64,000 bases of DNA, from assembly GCA_028583405.1 (NCBI GenBank), contig CM053259.1:14498594-14562593 (forward strand), written 5' to 3'. The stretch is from Pogonophryne albipinna (taxonomy: Eukaryota; Chordata; Actinopteri; Perciformes; Artedidraconidae). The notes beneath the pieces are model-generated. The model saw only the letters and a list, made by a program, of their open reading frames with translations, made no database searches and was not told the DNA's origin. The stretch's first letter is position 1. Every line of letters starts with the position of its first letter. Of the stretch, positions 12,640-24,972 are shown in pieces. A program made the position numbers and the translations under genes.

Positions 12640-12889
12640 TAATTTGCACATGCGGAGGACTCCGGTTATGAATGGGTGTATCTCCCTAAGTCCCGCCTCT
12701 TCCGTTCCCACAGAGGGACCAATCAGCGGCGCCGGAGTGCATCGATGGGACGTCACGTCAGCTGCCGTCGTGTCGGGATTGGAATGTTACCGACTAACAA
12801 TCGGGACAACTGAGAACTCGGTAATTGGACACTAGGATCAAGGAATCCCGTCTTTTTGAACATTTTCTCAGCTATTTACCCGGTCTGAG
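12640..12889 (+). promoter_or_regulatory. ext1: Probable ext1 core promoter region
   Basis: This stretch lies about 0.8-1 kb upstream of the ext1 start codon and is richer in G+C and CpG than the AT-rich DNA before it. Visible elements are a GC-box-like CCCGCCTC at 12692-12699, a CCAAT box at 12719-12723, and a CRE-like GACGTCAC at 12749-12756 directly followed by a second CGTCA (12756-12760). I see no clear TATA box, which fits a broad housekeeping-type promoter. The exact transcription start is not visible from sequence alone. Confidence 0.55.
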
Positions 12890-13678
12890 GTGAGCGTTTT
12901 GTCCCCTCGTGTCAACCGGATAACTTCGCCTGCTGCCCGCCGGTGAGGTTTTTATTCAGCGAGAGCGAGGCTGTGTGTGGAGGTTGTAATAAATAAGAAG
13001 GGAAATGCAGGGATTCTTCAGGTTACAGTTGTACCGCTGAGCTGCTCCTGCGCTACGAAGCTTCCCCCGGTTTTTTCCCCTCTCTTCACACGGGACTATG
13101 GAGTGGTAAAACAGGGGGAATAGGACGAATTCACCCGGAGGCATTTGGATTCAAGCACAGCAGCCACACCGACTGGTTTTTACACTCCTTGGTGCTACCG
13201 AGTTTATCTAAACCGGGGTATACCTATCCGTCTGGGAGAGCCTCGGGGACCCCTGCCGCTTTACACCCGGGGAAAGAGAGTTCCCAGGCGGCTGCCGGAC
13301 TGATTTTCCCTTTGAAAAGCCCCCACACAGCCAGCCTGAATGAGGGTGAGAGGAAGCGCCGCGGAAGAGAGTGGCTGCATGTGATTGTGTCCGAAGGTCC
13401 AGGCAGCACGGAGCTGTTTCAGGCAGCTCAGCCCCGCTGTAGTCGCTGTGCGATATGGTGAAACTCTACAGAAGAGGGAGAACGGGACACTACTTTTAAA
13501 ATCGCCCACATGCACTGGATCAATTGCTGGATTTGGGAACCGAATACACAGAAGGGGGGTTGGGGATCCTTGGAGGCTGCCGGAGGATGGAGCGGTGTAG
13601 CCGGGGTTGGTGAGAGCCTAACTTCGGGCCACTTTACATTTCTTATTCCTTCACAACTCGCCCCTGTTCTCAGGACAC
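12890..13678 (+). other. ext1: Putative ext1 5' leader (5' UTR), possibly spliced
   Basis: The roughly 0.8 kb before the start codon is CpG-bearing and free of recognisable repeats, as expected for a long vertebrate 5' leader. It contains several upstream ATGs, with ORFs at 13189-13461, 13385-13600 and 13510-13788; the last overlaps the ext1 start out of frame. A pyrimidine-rich tract ends in CAG at 13671-13673, five bases before the ATG, and GAG|GTGAGC donor consensus sits at 12887-12893. A leader intron of about 784 bp is therefore possible. The main ATG context (C at -3) is weak; the start is chosen on conservation. Confidence 0.5.
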
Positions 13679-14622
13679 ATGCAGGCCAAAAAACGCTACC
13701 TGATCCTGCTCTCCGCTGGTGCATGTCTGGTGCTTCTCTTCTACCTCGGAGGGGTTACACTTCCAGCGGCGAGCAGGAGCCGGCATGACCGCAGCCGACA
13801 TGGGTACCGGCCCGAACAGCCCTGGCCCCACTTCTCGGACCCTTTACACATTTTCCTGTCGCTGGATCAGACGGACACCGAGGAGTACAACCTGCACATA
13901 TCTCCGAGGCAGAAGAGGGACGTCAACACGAGTGTTTACAAAGGCAAACGGTGCCGCATGGATTCATGCTTTGATTTCTCGCAGTGTCAGAAGAGCGGAT
14001 TCAAAGTTTATGTTTACCCGCAGCAGAAGGGGGAGAAGATCTCAGAGAGTTATCAGATTATTTTATCAACCATTGAAGGGTCCAGGTTTTACACCTCAGA
14101 CCCTGGACAGGCGTGTCTGTTCATCCTGAGTCTGGACACTCTGGACCGGGACCAGCTGTCCCCGCAATACGTCCACAACCTGAAGACCAAGGTCCAGAAC
14201 CTGCCTCTGTGGAACGACGGCAGGAACCACCTCATATTCAACTTGTACTCGGGGACGTGGCCGGACTATACGGAAGACTTGGGCTTTGACATCGGCCAGG
14301 CCATGTTGGCCAAGGCCAGCATCAACACCGAGAACTTCAGGCCCCACTTCGACGTGTCCATCCCCCTCTTCTCCAAGGAGCACCTGAGGACCGGCGGAGA
14401 GAGGGGCTTCCTCAAGTACAACACAATCCCGCCTTTTAGAAAATACATGCTGGTGTTCAAAGGGAAGCGTTACCTGACAGGTATCGGTTCGGACACCAGG
14501 AATGCCTTACATCACGTCCACAACGCAGAGGATGTGGTGCTGCTCACCACCTGCAAACATGGCAAAGACTGGCAGAAACACAAGGACGCGCGGTGTGACA
14601 AGGACAACGCAGAGTATGACAA
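13679..14622 (+). CDS. ext1: Exostosin-1, first coding exon (N-terminal 314 residues plus split codon)
   Basis: EXT1 is a Golgi/ER type II membrane glycosyltransferase that, with EXT2, polymerises the GlcA/GlcNAc backbone of heparan sulfate. The predicted protein starts [20 protein letters not shown], nearly the start of vertebrate EXT1. Residues about 7-28 form a hydrophobic signal-anchor, followed by a short basic, variable stem (29-75). Conserved sequence begins at HISPRQKRD (73-81), with a sequon at N83 (NTS). A cysteine-containing segment (C92, C97, C103) leads into the exostosin domain from about residue 107 ([14 protein letters not shown]). The strongly conserved [15 protein letters not shown] lies at 263-277; R274 and D158 should match human R280 and D164, positions reported in multiple exostoses. 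The ORF runs three bases past the splice point into a TAA that is part of the donor. The coding piece is 944 nt (314 codons plus 2), the same phase as mammalian exon 1. The paralogue (a, b or c) cannot be decided. The rest of the protein lies beyond the window. Confidence 0.97.
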
Positions 14623-14628
14623 GTAAGT
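14623..14628 (+). other. ext1: 5' splice donor of ext1 exon 1
   Basis: The exon sequence GACAA is followed by GTAAGT, a full consensus donor. Cutting here leaves codon 315 split after two bases, which matches the known phase-2 end of mammalian EXT1 exon 1 after a similar EYEK-type sequence. Reading through would stop at once at TAA, supporting splicing rather than a short protein. Confidence 0.93.
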
Positions 14629-17600
14629 TACACAAAGTGAGAAGGTTTTATGGGGGAAAAAGTGTATTTTGATGTTTTTTAACTTTTATGTATAATTGCT
14701 GCTTTGAGCTGTCACTCACATCCCCCTGGGTTCTCACTCTTTGGTTCACAGTATGTGCATTTAGATGAATTTGTATGAAGCAATTTTCCTTAAATTCTCT
14801 CCTTTCTAACTGAAAATAGGTAACAAGTAACAACCCCTTATTGAAATGTAGACTTTTATTTCCCACCAACAATAGGTTCACTATCAATGATGGCGAGCCT
14901 TGTAAAGATCTCCAACTGCAGGTCATAGTTAACCAACCTTTTTATGTACCACTACATGACTGGTTTTTACCCTCCCGTGCTCCCTTTCAAGCATGAAGTA
15001 AAAGCTCTCCAGCCAGTCTATTAGATACCCGGACACCCCCCAACCTCCCATCCCTCCCTCCTTTCCTATGAAGGAATTCACCCTCCTCCACCTCCACCAT
15101 CTTCCAGCTCCCCTCCATGGGAACAGTGCAGCCTTCACCAGGATATGCAGGGACATGTTTGATTTGCACCCTGTACTTAGTGCAAATTAAGTGAAAGTCA
15201 ACGTAGTGAGCTTTTTTTGCTCGGAAATGAGTATCCGTTCTGGGGACCTTGTCATGACAAAACACTGCTTCCCATTTCAGGGCGCGTGTTTATGTTCGCC
15301 GTGGCGTGTAACAAGTTTGGTTGAAATATGAAGCAATTTATTGCGAATAAATCAGTCGTAATAGGTTAATTATCACTTTCATTTCCAGGAGTTAGTGCCA
15401 TCCTTTCCACTTAGCCCCCAGGGACAGTTGATTACCTCTAATTTCGGAGGTCTCTGGTTTGTCAAGGTGGTAATAAATGATTCCCCCCTAGGATCAACAG
15501 CTGCACTTGAATGCGTGGTATGTTTTTAATATAGAAAGCGGTGTCTTCTGATGTTCACATAGCTGGATTACGTAGTGAGCTTCACTGTCAGGTTCACTTC
15601 TCTGTGAGTGACAGTGGTTTGATCTGCATTTATCAACCTGTGGATCCCATGGCTTTTGTTAAGCCTGGATCAACTCAGGCATGTGATAACAGCACTTGTC
15701 GACATTGTTCCTTGTGGGTGTGTGTGTACCTATACACACGGCATGTCAAGGTTAAGAAAAAGCACGGATGGGGAGCATATGGAAAGTGAACCTCAACCTA
15801 CACATATTTCCATTCAATCAATCAGAAAAAGATAAGAAAGATTTTGAACCACATTTTTGTTGGGCTAAGGAAGGATGTGACTCTCCTTGAACTTGAAATG
15901 AACTCTGAAACACCTTCACAGACAAACTCATAATGCCAAAGAGGGAGCTCTGACAAAAGTTTACAAGCATGCACTTGTCTATCCATTTGTCACCCTTTTT
16001 CCCCTCTCACATACTCATTCTCTCCATCGCTTTCTCCTTGGATGCCTTGGGCTCGGTGTCACCTGGAGAGATGTGTCATCCATTATCTGACATTCCAGTC
16101 GTCCCTGGACAGCCCACCTCTGCCCCGCTCCGCTCAGAGCTCTGCTTCCCTGCGGATCGGGGTCTTGTTTTCCCAGAGGCCCCTCTGTCTAGGGCACATC
16201 TGGGGGCCATAATCAGCTGATTGACACAGCTGATCTCATTGAGTTCTGGGAACCGAGCTTTCCCTGCTCACTCTTTCCACTGCAGTGTGTTTCACGGTTG
16301 ATTTGATCAATACCGCTGCCTGTTAGTCATTTCACTTCCAGCATCGATATTGCATTTGATTTGTGTCGCCGCTGAAAGTTGATGAATCCAATTTCGTTTG
16401 TACACAACACTTTTACAGTATTTAGCATGCATTGGCTTTACTTGTGTATCTTTCCGCACTTATTTGTGAACCACCGTCACCCTTTTTGTGCTTTTAAAAA
16501 TAATGTATTTAGTTTAAACTCTTTAGATTGCTCACTACTCTGTTATCGGGCTACAACCAATACATTAAAAGCATTTTTTTCATGTTATGGTTTACAAGCC
16601 TGTTGTATATTTAATCAAACTGATGCCTTTCATTTTAATCTGATTTAAAGTCCTTTGGGTGCCAGCCCGTGCTCAGCTAAAAACCCTGACGTAGCTCTCT
16701 CAGGTAAATGGATCTATATGTAGCCGGCCGGGCTTAGCGCTCAATTTCTAGGGGCTGGGGGCGGACAAGCGGTGCCTTGCGGGGACGCTGTGCTGCAGAC
16801 TCAGGAATGCACACACATGTCAGAGCAGCTGTTATCTGCTGAGGAGGGAGCAGGCCGGCTAGCTGTACAGTTAATGTACATACCTGGATGCTTTTTAAAT
16901 GTAGCCGGATACATAACTTTAAAACGCAGAAGAAGTGATGTGGTAACCCCTGGTCTTATCTACTAGGATGTTTATAATCAATATGAACCAACCCACCAAC
17001 CCAAAACACACTCCTACACCATGCCAAGGCTGTTGTTGCAGAGCTATGCTACATCCAGGCTCACCTTTGCCTCCTGGTCGCCTGGCCTTTGACCTCGTTG
17101 CCTTACAGAGGAATGCTTCTCTTCAAAGGAATGCAGCAGCAGGAGGGCAGACTGGGAGCCGATAGGTACTCAAACCGGCTCCCACCCGCACACACACAGA
17201 CACACACACACACAATGTCACACACAATGCACCACGCTCCCCACATTTATTCAATTGATTTTCTTAGCTGCAATATCTTTCAATTGGAGTCACTCTGGTC
17301 CACTTCCATGGCCAAGCGCTGATGAAAGGGCTCATTCAGTGCTACATTATCCACTGAGTTTTCAGCACTGCCGACAATGATCCTGGGAGAGGACAGTGAA
17401 AGGCTATTACAGGCCCGACAATTGAAAAATGTCACGTTTGCAAGATTTTGCTGCCATGCCTTGTGGTGACTAAACCTCCCTTCCTATCAGACCTCTTACT
17501 AGGTACATTTTTATATTCAACTTTATGATTTCAGTTGCGGGAAATAAAGTTCTCTTTTCTTTTTAAATGGGACGTTACATTTGTTCGACTTCCTGTAATA

Positions 17601-19035
17601 AGAATTAATCACTTCAGGCATGGATTGTTCAACTTGTTGTAGTCATCTGCCATTCCAAAGCACGACAGCGCTTTCTTTTACACCAGCAAGCAGCTTATCC
17701 TGAACAAATCCAAAGTGCATCAATAGCTTGAGTCGCATCATTATTACTATTGAGCGTTCCATTAAAGTCTGACAGCACATTCCTTTTATTTGCTCTTTGT
17801 TAAGCCTTTTGCTGTATAACAGCAGCATCATCATCCCCCATTTAATACTTAACCAGCTTTGTTGGCTCGTATTGACTTTGTACTTTAGCTACTTCACTGG
17901 CAGCTGCTGCTCAAGGTCACCCGAGGGACTTGAAAATAGAGAGAGAGTGGAAGGGCAATGAAGAGAAGTAGAAAGAGATTTAGAGAATGAGAAAGTCAAG
18001 AGTAGATGCATAAGATGTGTCTGTGTTGCCTGAAAGTGTGTGGAAGGGGGGAAAACAAAGAGGAAGAGCAAGTGGGTGTGATATTGAGTGATAATGGTGT
18101 GCGGTATATGTCTGCGTGAGTTGGGATGAAGGAAATGGAGGGTCCAGAAAATTGCGCTTGTAGTGGGATTTTTCCCATTAGGAGTCAATGACAGTAACAT
18201 CAACCAAGCGCTGTGGCATTTTCATTTCACAACCGTGTTATCAGCAGAAATGTTCCCACTTGAGAAAATCCTCAAAAGCGTGAGTGGCTGAGAGGGAGGA
18301 AAAGAGGAAGAAGGCCTGCCTCCCATCCTCAATTCCCCCCCCCCCCCCCATTATTTCCTTTGGCTTCCCCTTTCCTTCCTACCCTCTGCATTGGTTTCTT
18401 TTAGATTTCTCTCCCTCCTTTCCCCTCTCTGTAAGAACGACATAGAAACACTGATGTGATTTGTCTTGAGTTGGCTCCCCGCCACCTTTCCTTTTCCCTT
18501 TTCTTTTTTTTTATGACGACGCTGCGGTTGACATTTTGTTGACACAATGCCACAGAATGAGAGGCAGTAGCTGATCCGCGCCAAGTGAAGAGAACCACCA
18601 ACCGCTTCCTCTCCACCTTATCGCAGTAAAACACTTTTATGAGTGGGAATACCAGCATTCACCTGAATGTCAGTGCGGCGGAGGCGGCGCCCGATAGTGG
18701 ACTCCTGTTGGAGATTTGTAGAGTGCCGAGCGAGGATCAAACATTCATGTTGCTGCCTAGCTGTTTGGCAGAGCAGGCTGTCACACTCCCCGGGTTGCCA
18801 TTGTTTGTTTTTCTATAGTCAGATTAATAAATCATGAATATTTCATGATTGCCTGCTCTCTCTTAGATAAAGTACCAGAGCTTGTGATGGGGAATGTTAA
18901 TGATATGGAGGATAATGCGTTTGAATGCAGAGCAGCTTAATTAGGGCTCTTTGATATTTTGGTGTGTGCATGTGTGCAAGTGACAGACTTATGCCTTTAC
19001 CTTGAGAAAACCTGTTGTTTCTTTACCTTATTGTG
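14629..19035. other. Intron stretch without recognised elements
   Basis: No repeats with boundaries were seen. Minor features are a short CA tract at about 17189-17214 and a 15-base C run at 18335-18349. The patch at 18660-18960 looks conserved (see findings). ORFs up to 104 codons lack any family signal. Confidence 0.4.
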
Positions 19036-19043
19036 CAACCTAT

Positions 19044-19546
19044 TAGGGATCGACCGATATGGCTTTTTCAAGGCCAATACCGATTATTAGTAATCAAGGA
19101 GACCAATAACCGATATTTGGAACCGATATACATTTGCAGTAAAATCAGAAAATCTTGGTGTCAAAATGTAGAATAACACAACTTCTTTGAAATGCCTTTT
19201 TATGTTTAATGAACTTTTCAACATCTTAAAACTGGTTTCCTCTCTGCGACCCTGAGTAAAGTAAATGAAGTAAAAAATTAAATAAAAACTACTAAAACTT
19301 GTTCTGAACTTCTGATATTTGAGTCTCACTCATTTAGTAGTCCCAATTCAGCAGCACCAGATTGTGGTGCGGAAAGCAGAGTTGCTGTGAGGCTCCACTA
19401 GCAGCCGTCACAGTTTTCTCCGCTGCGAGACGCAGCCAGAGAAACGGCCGCATCAGAGCCAAAGTTGTATTTGATTAAAAAAAAAAGGCCGATACCGATA
19501 ATCTGTAAAATGCGGAATATCTGCCTCGATAATCGGTCGACTCCTA
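19044..19546. mobile_element. Non-autonomous hAT element, 8-bp TSD CAACCTAT
   Basis: Perfect copies of CAACCTAT flank the element at 19036-19043 and 19547-19554. The termini are inverted: TAGGGATCGACCGATAT on the left and, read in reverse, TAGGAGTCGACCGATTAT on the right. Interior phrases such as GGCCAATACCGATTATTAG and GGCCGATACCGATAATC are typical of a widely dispersed fish hAT MITE. At 503 bp it has no transposase. The intact duplication marks a clean insertion into intron 1. Confidence 0.92.
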
Positions 19547-19554
19547 CAACCTAT

Positions 19555-22200
19555 ACATCCCCTTTGTCTTTCTCTGGTCTCGTGTGTGTATTCATTTTGC
19601 TTCAGCCTTGCAGAAATACAGAAATAAACTTTTGTTTTAAGCCTGATAATCTAAAATAGGTCAAAACAATGAAAACACGTCTATCACAAGTTCCTAAAGG
19701 TCAGGGTGATATATTTCAAATGGCAGTCCAAAATCCCGTTCATAATAGTGTTATATAGACCCTGTAAGACCTCATAAGAAGTTAAAGCAACATCTTTGGT
19801 ATTTTTGCTTGCTAAACTATACATTTTTTTATATAGTTTTAAGTGTTAGTGCAACTTTTGATCTTTTATACTCTTGTCTGTTTAAGAAACGTCCTGTTTT
19901 TAATGTGTGCCTCAGCTGTTTATCAGTGGACAATATTTTTGACTGCGCTAATCTCGAGGGCTGCATCTACTGACAATTTGTAATCTTTGACTAATGCCTG
20001 AATTGATTATGTTCTCGATTAAATGTTTGGTCCACTATATTTTTGAAAAAATCCTATAGCCCAACAGGGACATCTTTAAATGACTTGTATTAAAACCAGC
20101 TATTTTGTCCCTTTTCCTTTAAAACAGCATGATGATCAGAACTGTTCATTTATTTTCCATCAGTCAACTACTCCATTAATCTTTCAATCATTTCTGCTCA
20201 ACTAATCTCAGATCTGCTCAAACCTATTCTCAGTTTGTGTTGCTGCTTGTTTTCGTCGGTGTGCGGCTGCTCATCCGTGTCTTTTTTTGTTTGTCTATGT
20301 GTGTGCGCATCCCAGTGTTCCAGTCTTTGTCTTCGTACGTGGGTGAACACCAGTGCGTGTGTGTGCGCGAGTGCACGCAGGATGACTGGGGTCACAACCT
20401 CGCTGTCTGTCCCCTCGCTGAGTGATGAAGGCAAAGCTCGACTCACTGACCCACATTCATTGAGGGATTACCAGCACAGCCAAGCCGCCCCTGGCCTCAG
20501 AGGTGGTGGCTGGGGCAGTGGCTGGGTGGGGGGGGGAGAAGGACAAAATGGGGGGTGGACATGAACTCCACTCAAACGTTGTGTCAGACAGTGAAACCCA
20601 GGCCAGCTGCCGGCTAGCCTCTGTAAAGAAATTGATCAGCTGGGAGGGTTCCCCCAAAATGAAAATCGATCCGAGTATTAGCACAGCAGTGGGCTAGCCC
20701 CCGGAATCATTTCCTCCATTAAAACCTGCCCACTCCCACCCTGTCGAAAAACACTGGTCCGGAAGCTTGTTGTGCTAGCGGTAACAGTAATTGAAAGAGT
20801 GAAGAATAACAAGGCTTCAAATCTCCCTTCCGTTCCCAGAACTGTCAGGAAATGTTTTAGAGGAAAGAATGAATAAGAGAGACAGGGGCACAAATTGTAA
20901 AACCCCTCTCTGTCACTCTCTCCCTCTCATCCTTAACTAGTGCTGATACAGTGATGTAGAAAGTTTGCAGGCAGACGGTTAAGTGAGTAGCTCCGCAGTG
21001 TTTTTGGACGACTCTGACAGTGCAGAACAGAAAGGGAACGAGAGCCGAGAGAAAGAAGCTGATTGGGTCCTTGTGAACTCCATTAAAGTAGACAGGTTTG
21101 TGACTGGCTGAGACGAGAGGAGTTGATCAGGACAGACACGTGATTGGCTTCTCATTAAATTCTCTGCCGAGGAGAGATGAGGGAAGATATGGCTGCTGTC
21201 TGCAGGTTTGGCGAGCACAGAGTACTGAGTTTTGGCACCTGTCCTTTTTTTTTAAAGCAAATAGACAGAGTATAAAAAAACATTTGCACATCTCTGCTCT
21301 CTCTCAGTGGCAAGGGGCATGCTGAGACAGGGGGCAACGCTGCTTCTAGCAAACATTCCCAACTCCATCATTCCAACATTCCCTAGTTGAGATGCTGCAG
21401 GGTTATCCCATCAGCCCCCTTCTTTTTTTTTTACCTTTCATCCAGCAAGCATTAACTGATTGAGTCTGAGAACCACAGTTTGTTTGTCTGTTGTCTCTCA
21501 CTTTATATAAAACCCACACATTCTAAAAGCAAGTTAGCTGAGGTAATGAATGTCTGGATGATGTTTGTTGCTGGAAGAAAGTCAGGGAAATGTCTAATTG
21601 TGAGTTTTCCTGCTACATTTGGATTTCAATTGGCATTGTTTCCTTAAAGCTGCTCTCGTCATAATGTTTATATTAACCATGGATAAATGATCTTTAAATT
21701 ATTTGAAAGTATGTCGGCAACATTACTGATTCATTCTCACAGTTCTCATGGCCGATAAGTGCAGCAAAAAAGCTGTTAAATCTGCTGTACGGCCTTCACC
21801 AAAGAGCGAACAGGCAAAGCTAGCAATTAGCTGTTTTTTGAGCTTGTTGTGGTGCCTTAAGTGGCCCAAATATATATAATTGCATGCTAATGATGCCTTA
21901 CACTACAGGGCTTTATTGACTGCCTACAATGTATCAAAGGCACTTGGCTTAATTGGTGTGGTCCTGTCACAGGTATTTTTCCAAGTTAGTCCACGAAATT
22001 AAGTTGGCTCTTGATATATAAGGCTCTGATTTACAAACAATTGTATGTACAAACAATGTGCCCAAGTTCATCCTTCCTGTCTCTGTGATCGGTCAACTGA
22101 ATATGGGTTTCTCTGCGAGTATAATAGGCTGTGGTTATATGCCTGTTATCTTTTCGCTACTGAATTGTTGCGATTAGCGTGTGTTGGTGCATGAAAGGTC
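19555..22200. other. Intron stretch without recognised elements
   Basis: No repeat boundary, RNA gene or conserved coding sequence was seen. ORFs near 20200-20700 overlap each other on both strands, follow skewed composition (G-rich at 20510-20560) and have no domain. Confidence 0.4.
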
Positions 22201-22618
22201 AGTGTGTGTGTGTGTGTGCATGTGTGGAAGGAGGGGAAGTGCGGGGTTGCCGCTGGTCCGAGTGCCCCCGGGGATTTGTCCCTCTTCCTGAATGACTCTG
22301 TGGTCCCCCAGGCTGTGGAGCACCTGACCAGAGTCATCTCATCAACGAGGGGCAGTGGGCAGAAACTCCAACCTATATCTGCTGTGGACACTGACACTAT
22401 CAGGGTGTTTCTTTCCAAATAGGAGAACTCCACGGACTCTTCAGAGTCAGCAGTTGTTGCCGACCTCGACTCCTGCCAGCTCTGCAACTCCCTTGGGGCG
22501 TTGCAGCAGCTCCACTGGGGTGAAAGAGGGGGAGGTGGGAGTAGTAGCTCGTTTTTATGGCAGCTTTTATGGCCCCAAGAGGCCGTTCAGCAAACACCTA
22601 CTGCCGGCACATCAATGG

Positions 22619-22653
22619 GACGTCAGATCGTTGACGTCAGATCGTTGACGTCA
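22619..22653 (+). promoter_or_regulatory. Tandem CRE-like (TGACGTCA) array in intron 1
   Basis: Three CRE cores sit at 14-bp spacing. GACGTCA is at 22619-22625, and perfect palindromic TGACGTCA sites are at 22632-22639 and 22646-22653. The repeat unit is GACGTCAGATCGTT. TGACGTCA is the consensus bound by CREB/ATF bZIP dimers. Whether the array is a live enhancer or alternative promoter is unknown. Confidence 0.4.
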
Positions 22654-24702
22654 GCTAGCACGCGGACCTCCTTCCTTCACTTCTCACCACCGCAGGAGCG
22701 AAAACAAACACTCAACCTCTCTGCTGGTATTCATATTCAAATAGTAATTGGCAAAAGGGGGAAATCTGAGTAAGGGTAAAGAGGAGGCGGTGGGGGAGTT
22801 GAAGAGGGCAATAGCTTAAAAAAACATTATGTCACTGAAGAATGTGTGCATGGCTCAATGTTTAAGGGGCCAAGGCTTGGCGCAGAGAAAGAGGGTGTTG
22901 TTGCAGCAGATCTGGCTGCCTGGCAGGCTGATGGAAGGGCTCTTTTCCCCGTCTGGTTCATCATGCTTTATGGCTCAGTTTGACTTCCACTCATGGGGTG
23001 TAAAAAGTTGGGGCTGCTCCAAAGGGGTCCTTTTGTGCTAAAGTTTGCTCTCTTTCCAGAGGGAACGCTTGTGCCTTGTTGACATCGCAGCCTCCCCATA
23101 TGGTCCCCTTTTTACTCCCTCGTGTTGCACCCCTCTCCATCAACCCTGACTCTCCTACTTCCATGGCCTCTCTTCCTTGCGCACCTCTTTCCTTTTGGTG
23201 CCAGGGCGACAACAGGAAACAATGGCTGCTCTCACAGCTTCAGCCACCGACAACCATGCCCTGGTTTGGCAGATTCCACGGCACTTCACGGATCAGGGGC
23301 TAAGCCAAATCTAACCAGGGAGGAGGAGGAGGTGGAGACGGTTTCAAGGGAAGAAGGCATCTGGTCTCACCAAGGAGAGTCTCAGTGTGCCCAAAGCGTG
23401 GGTGTATGATTGACCAGAGAGAGGAAGGAAAGAATCATTTTGGTTTATTGCTGTTTTTTTTCCCAGTTTCCTTGACAGTTTGTTTGGTGGTGTTTATTCA
23501 TGAGCTTGAAGGGGCCTCCTTTTCAAATAATGTAGAAGGAGTGAATGCTTGTTTTTGGCAAAGGCAATGTAGGACAAAGTGCAGCTGCTGGTGGTAATGC
23601 TGGATATTTTGAATTAACGCCCACTCTTCAATTTCTTCCTGCTTTTTCTTCTCTGTGCTGTATCCAACCATTTATTTGCTTCTTTATGAAATCATTTCTT
23701 CTTTCTCACACTCCCACAGCCTAAAAATTGCACTTACACAATTATTTTATTCTGCATACATGTGGAAAATGTCCTGAGACAGCTTGCCAGCATTACTTCT
23801 CGTAAGCCTGGCCTTCAGTATGATGTCATTACATCATTGATGGAAACATTTAAGGAATAAGTACATTTGTATGAGTCATTTCCACAGAGTTTCAGTGGTT
23901 TCATGGCATTTTTCCACAGCATATCCAGTTAGCATCAGATATATATTATTGTAAGCTGATATTCTTCTACCTTTTCTACCACCATATATTTCCCTGGCTC
24001 TACCCCCTAGCTGTAGGATGCTTTTCCCATTTCAGTGGCTTCATTTTTACCCTGCTGCATCCTAACTGGTTGTGTCTATCCAACCACATCCCTGCCATCA
24101 AAGCAGACCCCCAAATTAAAAAAATGCAGGGGAGGAAGAGCTTGAGTGGGAAAAACCAGTGATCCTCTCTTGAATCAGAGGCATTGAGGTAAAAGGAGAA
24201 TGGGAAAGTAGAAAGACAGGACGGGATAAAAGATGGAGGATGTGTAGCAGAATGAGCAGCCTGCTTTGTTTAGCAGCTCAACGGGTTGTATGTTTTTTTT
24301 CGCGGGGGTGATTTGAAGTGTTTATTTCCACAGAAAGTTGTGACACGACAGCACTGTGTTTCCAGCGTCTCCGTCTTGTTTGCCTTTGCCGCTCGCTCGC
24401 TAGACCTGACGTGCCCCGGCTGTCTGCGGTGAGACAAGTGAGCGCGGCGGGGAAAAGCTTGAGATGCTTCGGCTTACGCAATATTTGGATCCTGTAGGAA
24501 GCAAGAAAAATATCTTTGTGTGGATGTGTGTTGTCTTTCAGCGATGACACAAGCAAGCACGAATATACAAAGCAGATGAGGCATGTTCCTACTTCAAGAG
24601 GGAAAGGTTCCACAGCTTCCCGCTTACAAAAACACCATTCTGTTCGTTGGACTTGAACCGAATATCCCGAGGTGGGCAAATGCTCTGACTTTGAACTAAA
24701 TG
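22654..24702. other. Intron stretch without recognised elements
   Basis: ORFs on both strands (the largest is 148 codons, 24278-24724 on the minus strand) have no recognisable motif; that one runs into the neighbouring MITE. No other features were supported. Confidence 0.4.
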
Positions 24703-24972
24703 TAAGGCTGGGCAATATATCCATATTATATTGATATTATCATATGAGGCAATATATTATGTGAGAATTTGAATAATGTCATATTGGTAAATTGCATAAG
24801 TTTAGTATTTTCCTGCTTTCATAAGGTTTATTACAGTTAAGTTATGCAATTTACTCAACTTTCCAGACAGATCTACCAGTTGTATTTCGTCTTACCCACT
24901 TATACACTACAATATCGAGGCATTGATTCAATAATATTGTCATATTCGATTTTCTCCATATCGCCCTGCCCT
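24703..24972. mobile_element. Short hAT-like MITE (GGCTGGGCAATAT termini)
   Basis: The left end TAAGGCTGGGCAATATAT and the right end, in reverse TAGGGCAGGGCGATATGG, are imperfect inverted repeats of a MITE common in fish. Its interior is rich in ATATTGATATTA-like words that stay close to the consensus. I could not find an 8-bp target duplication, so one boundary may be eroded. Confidence 0.65.

Noticed and set aside
13719..14383. Alternative-frame and antisense ORFs across ext1 exon 1
   Set aside because: Shadows of the conserved ext1 frame; only the 13679 frame matches the EXT1 family.
24278..24724. 148-codon ORF on the minus strand, the longest after ext1 and the CA-repeat ORF
   Set aside because: No recognisable motif or domain; it overlaps the end of a MITE, and its composition matches the flanking intron. 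A chance open frame is likely in 64 kb.
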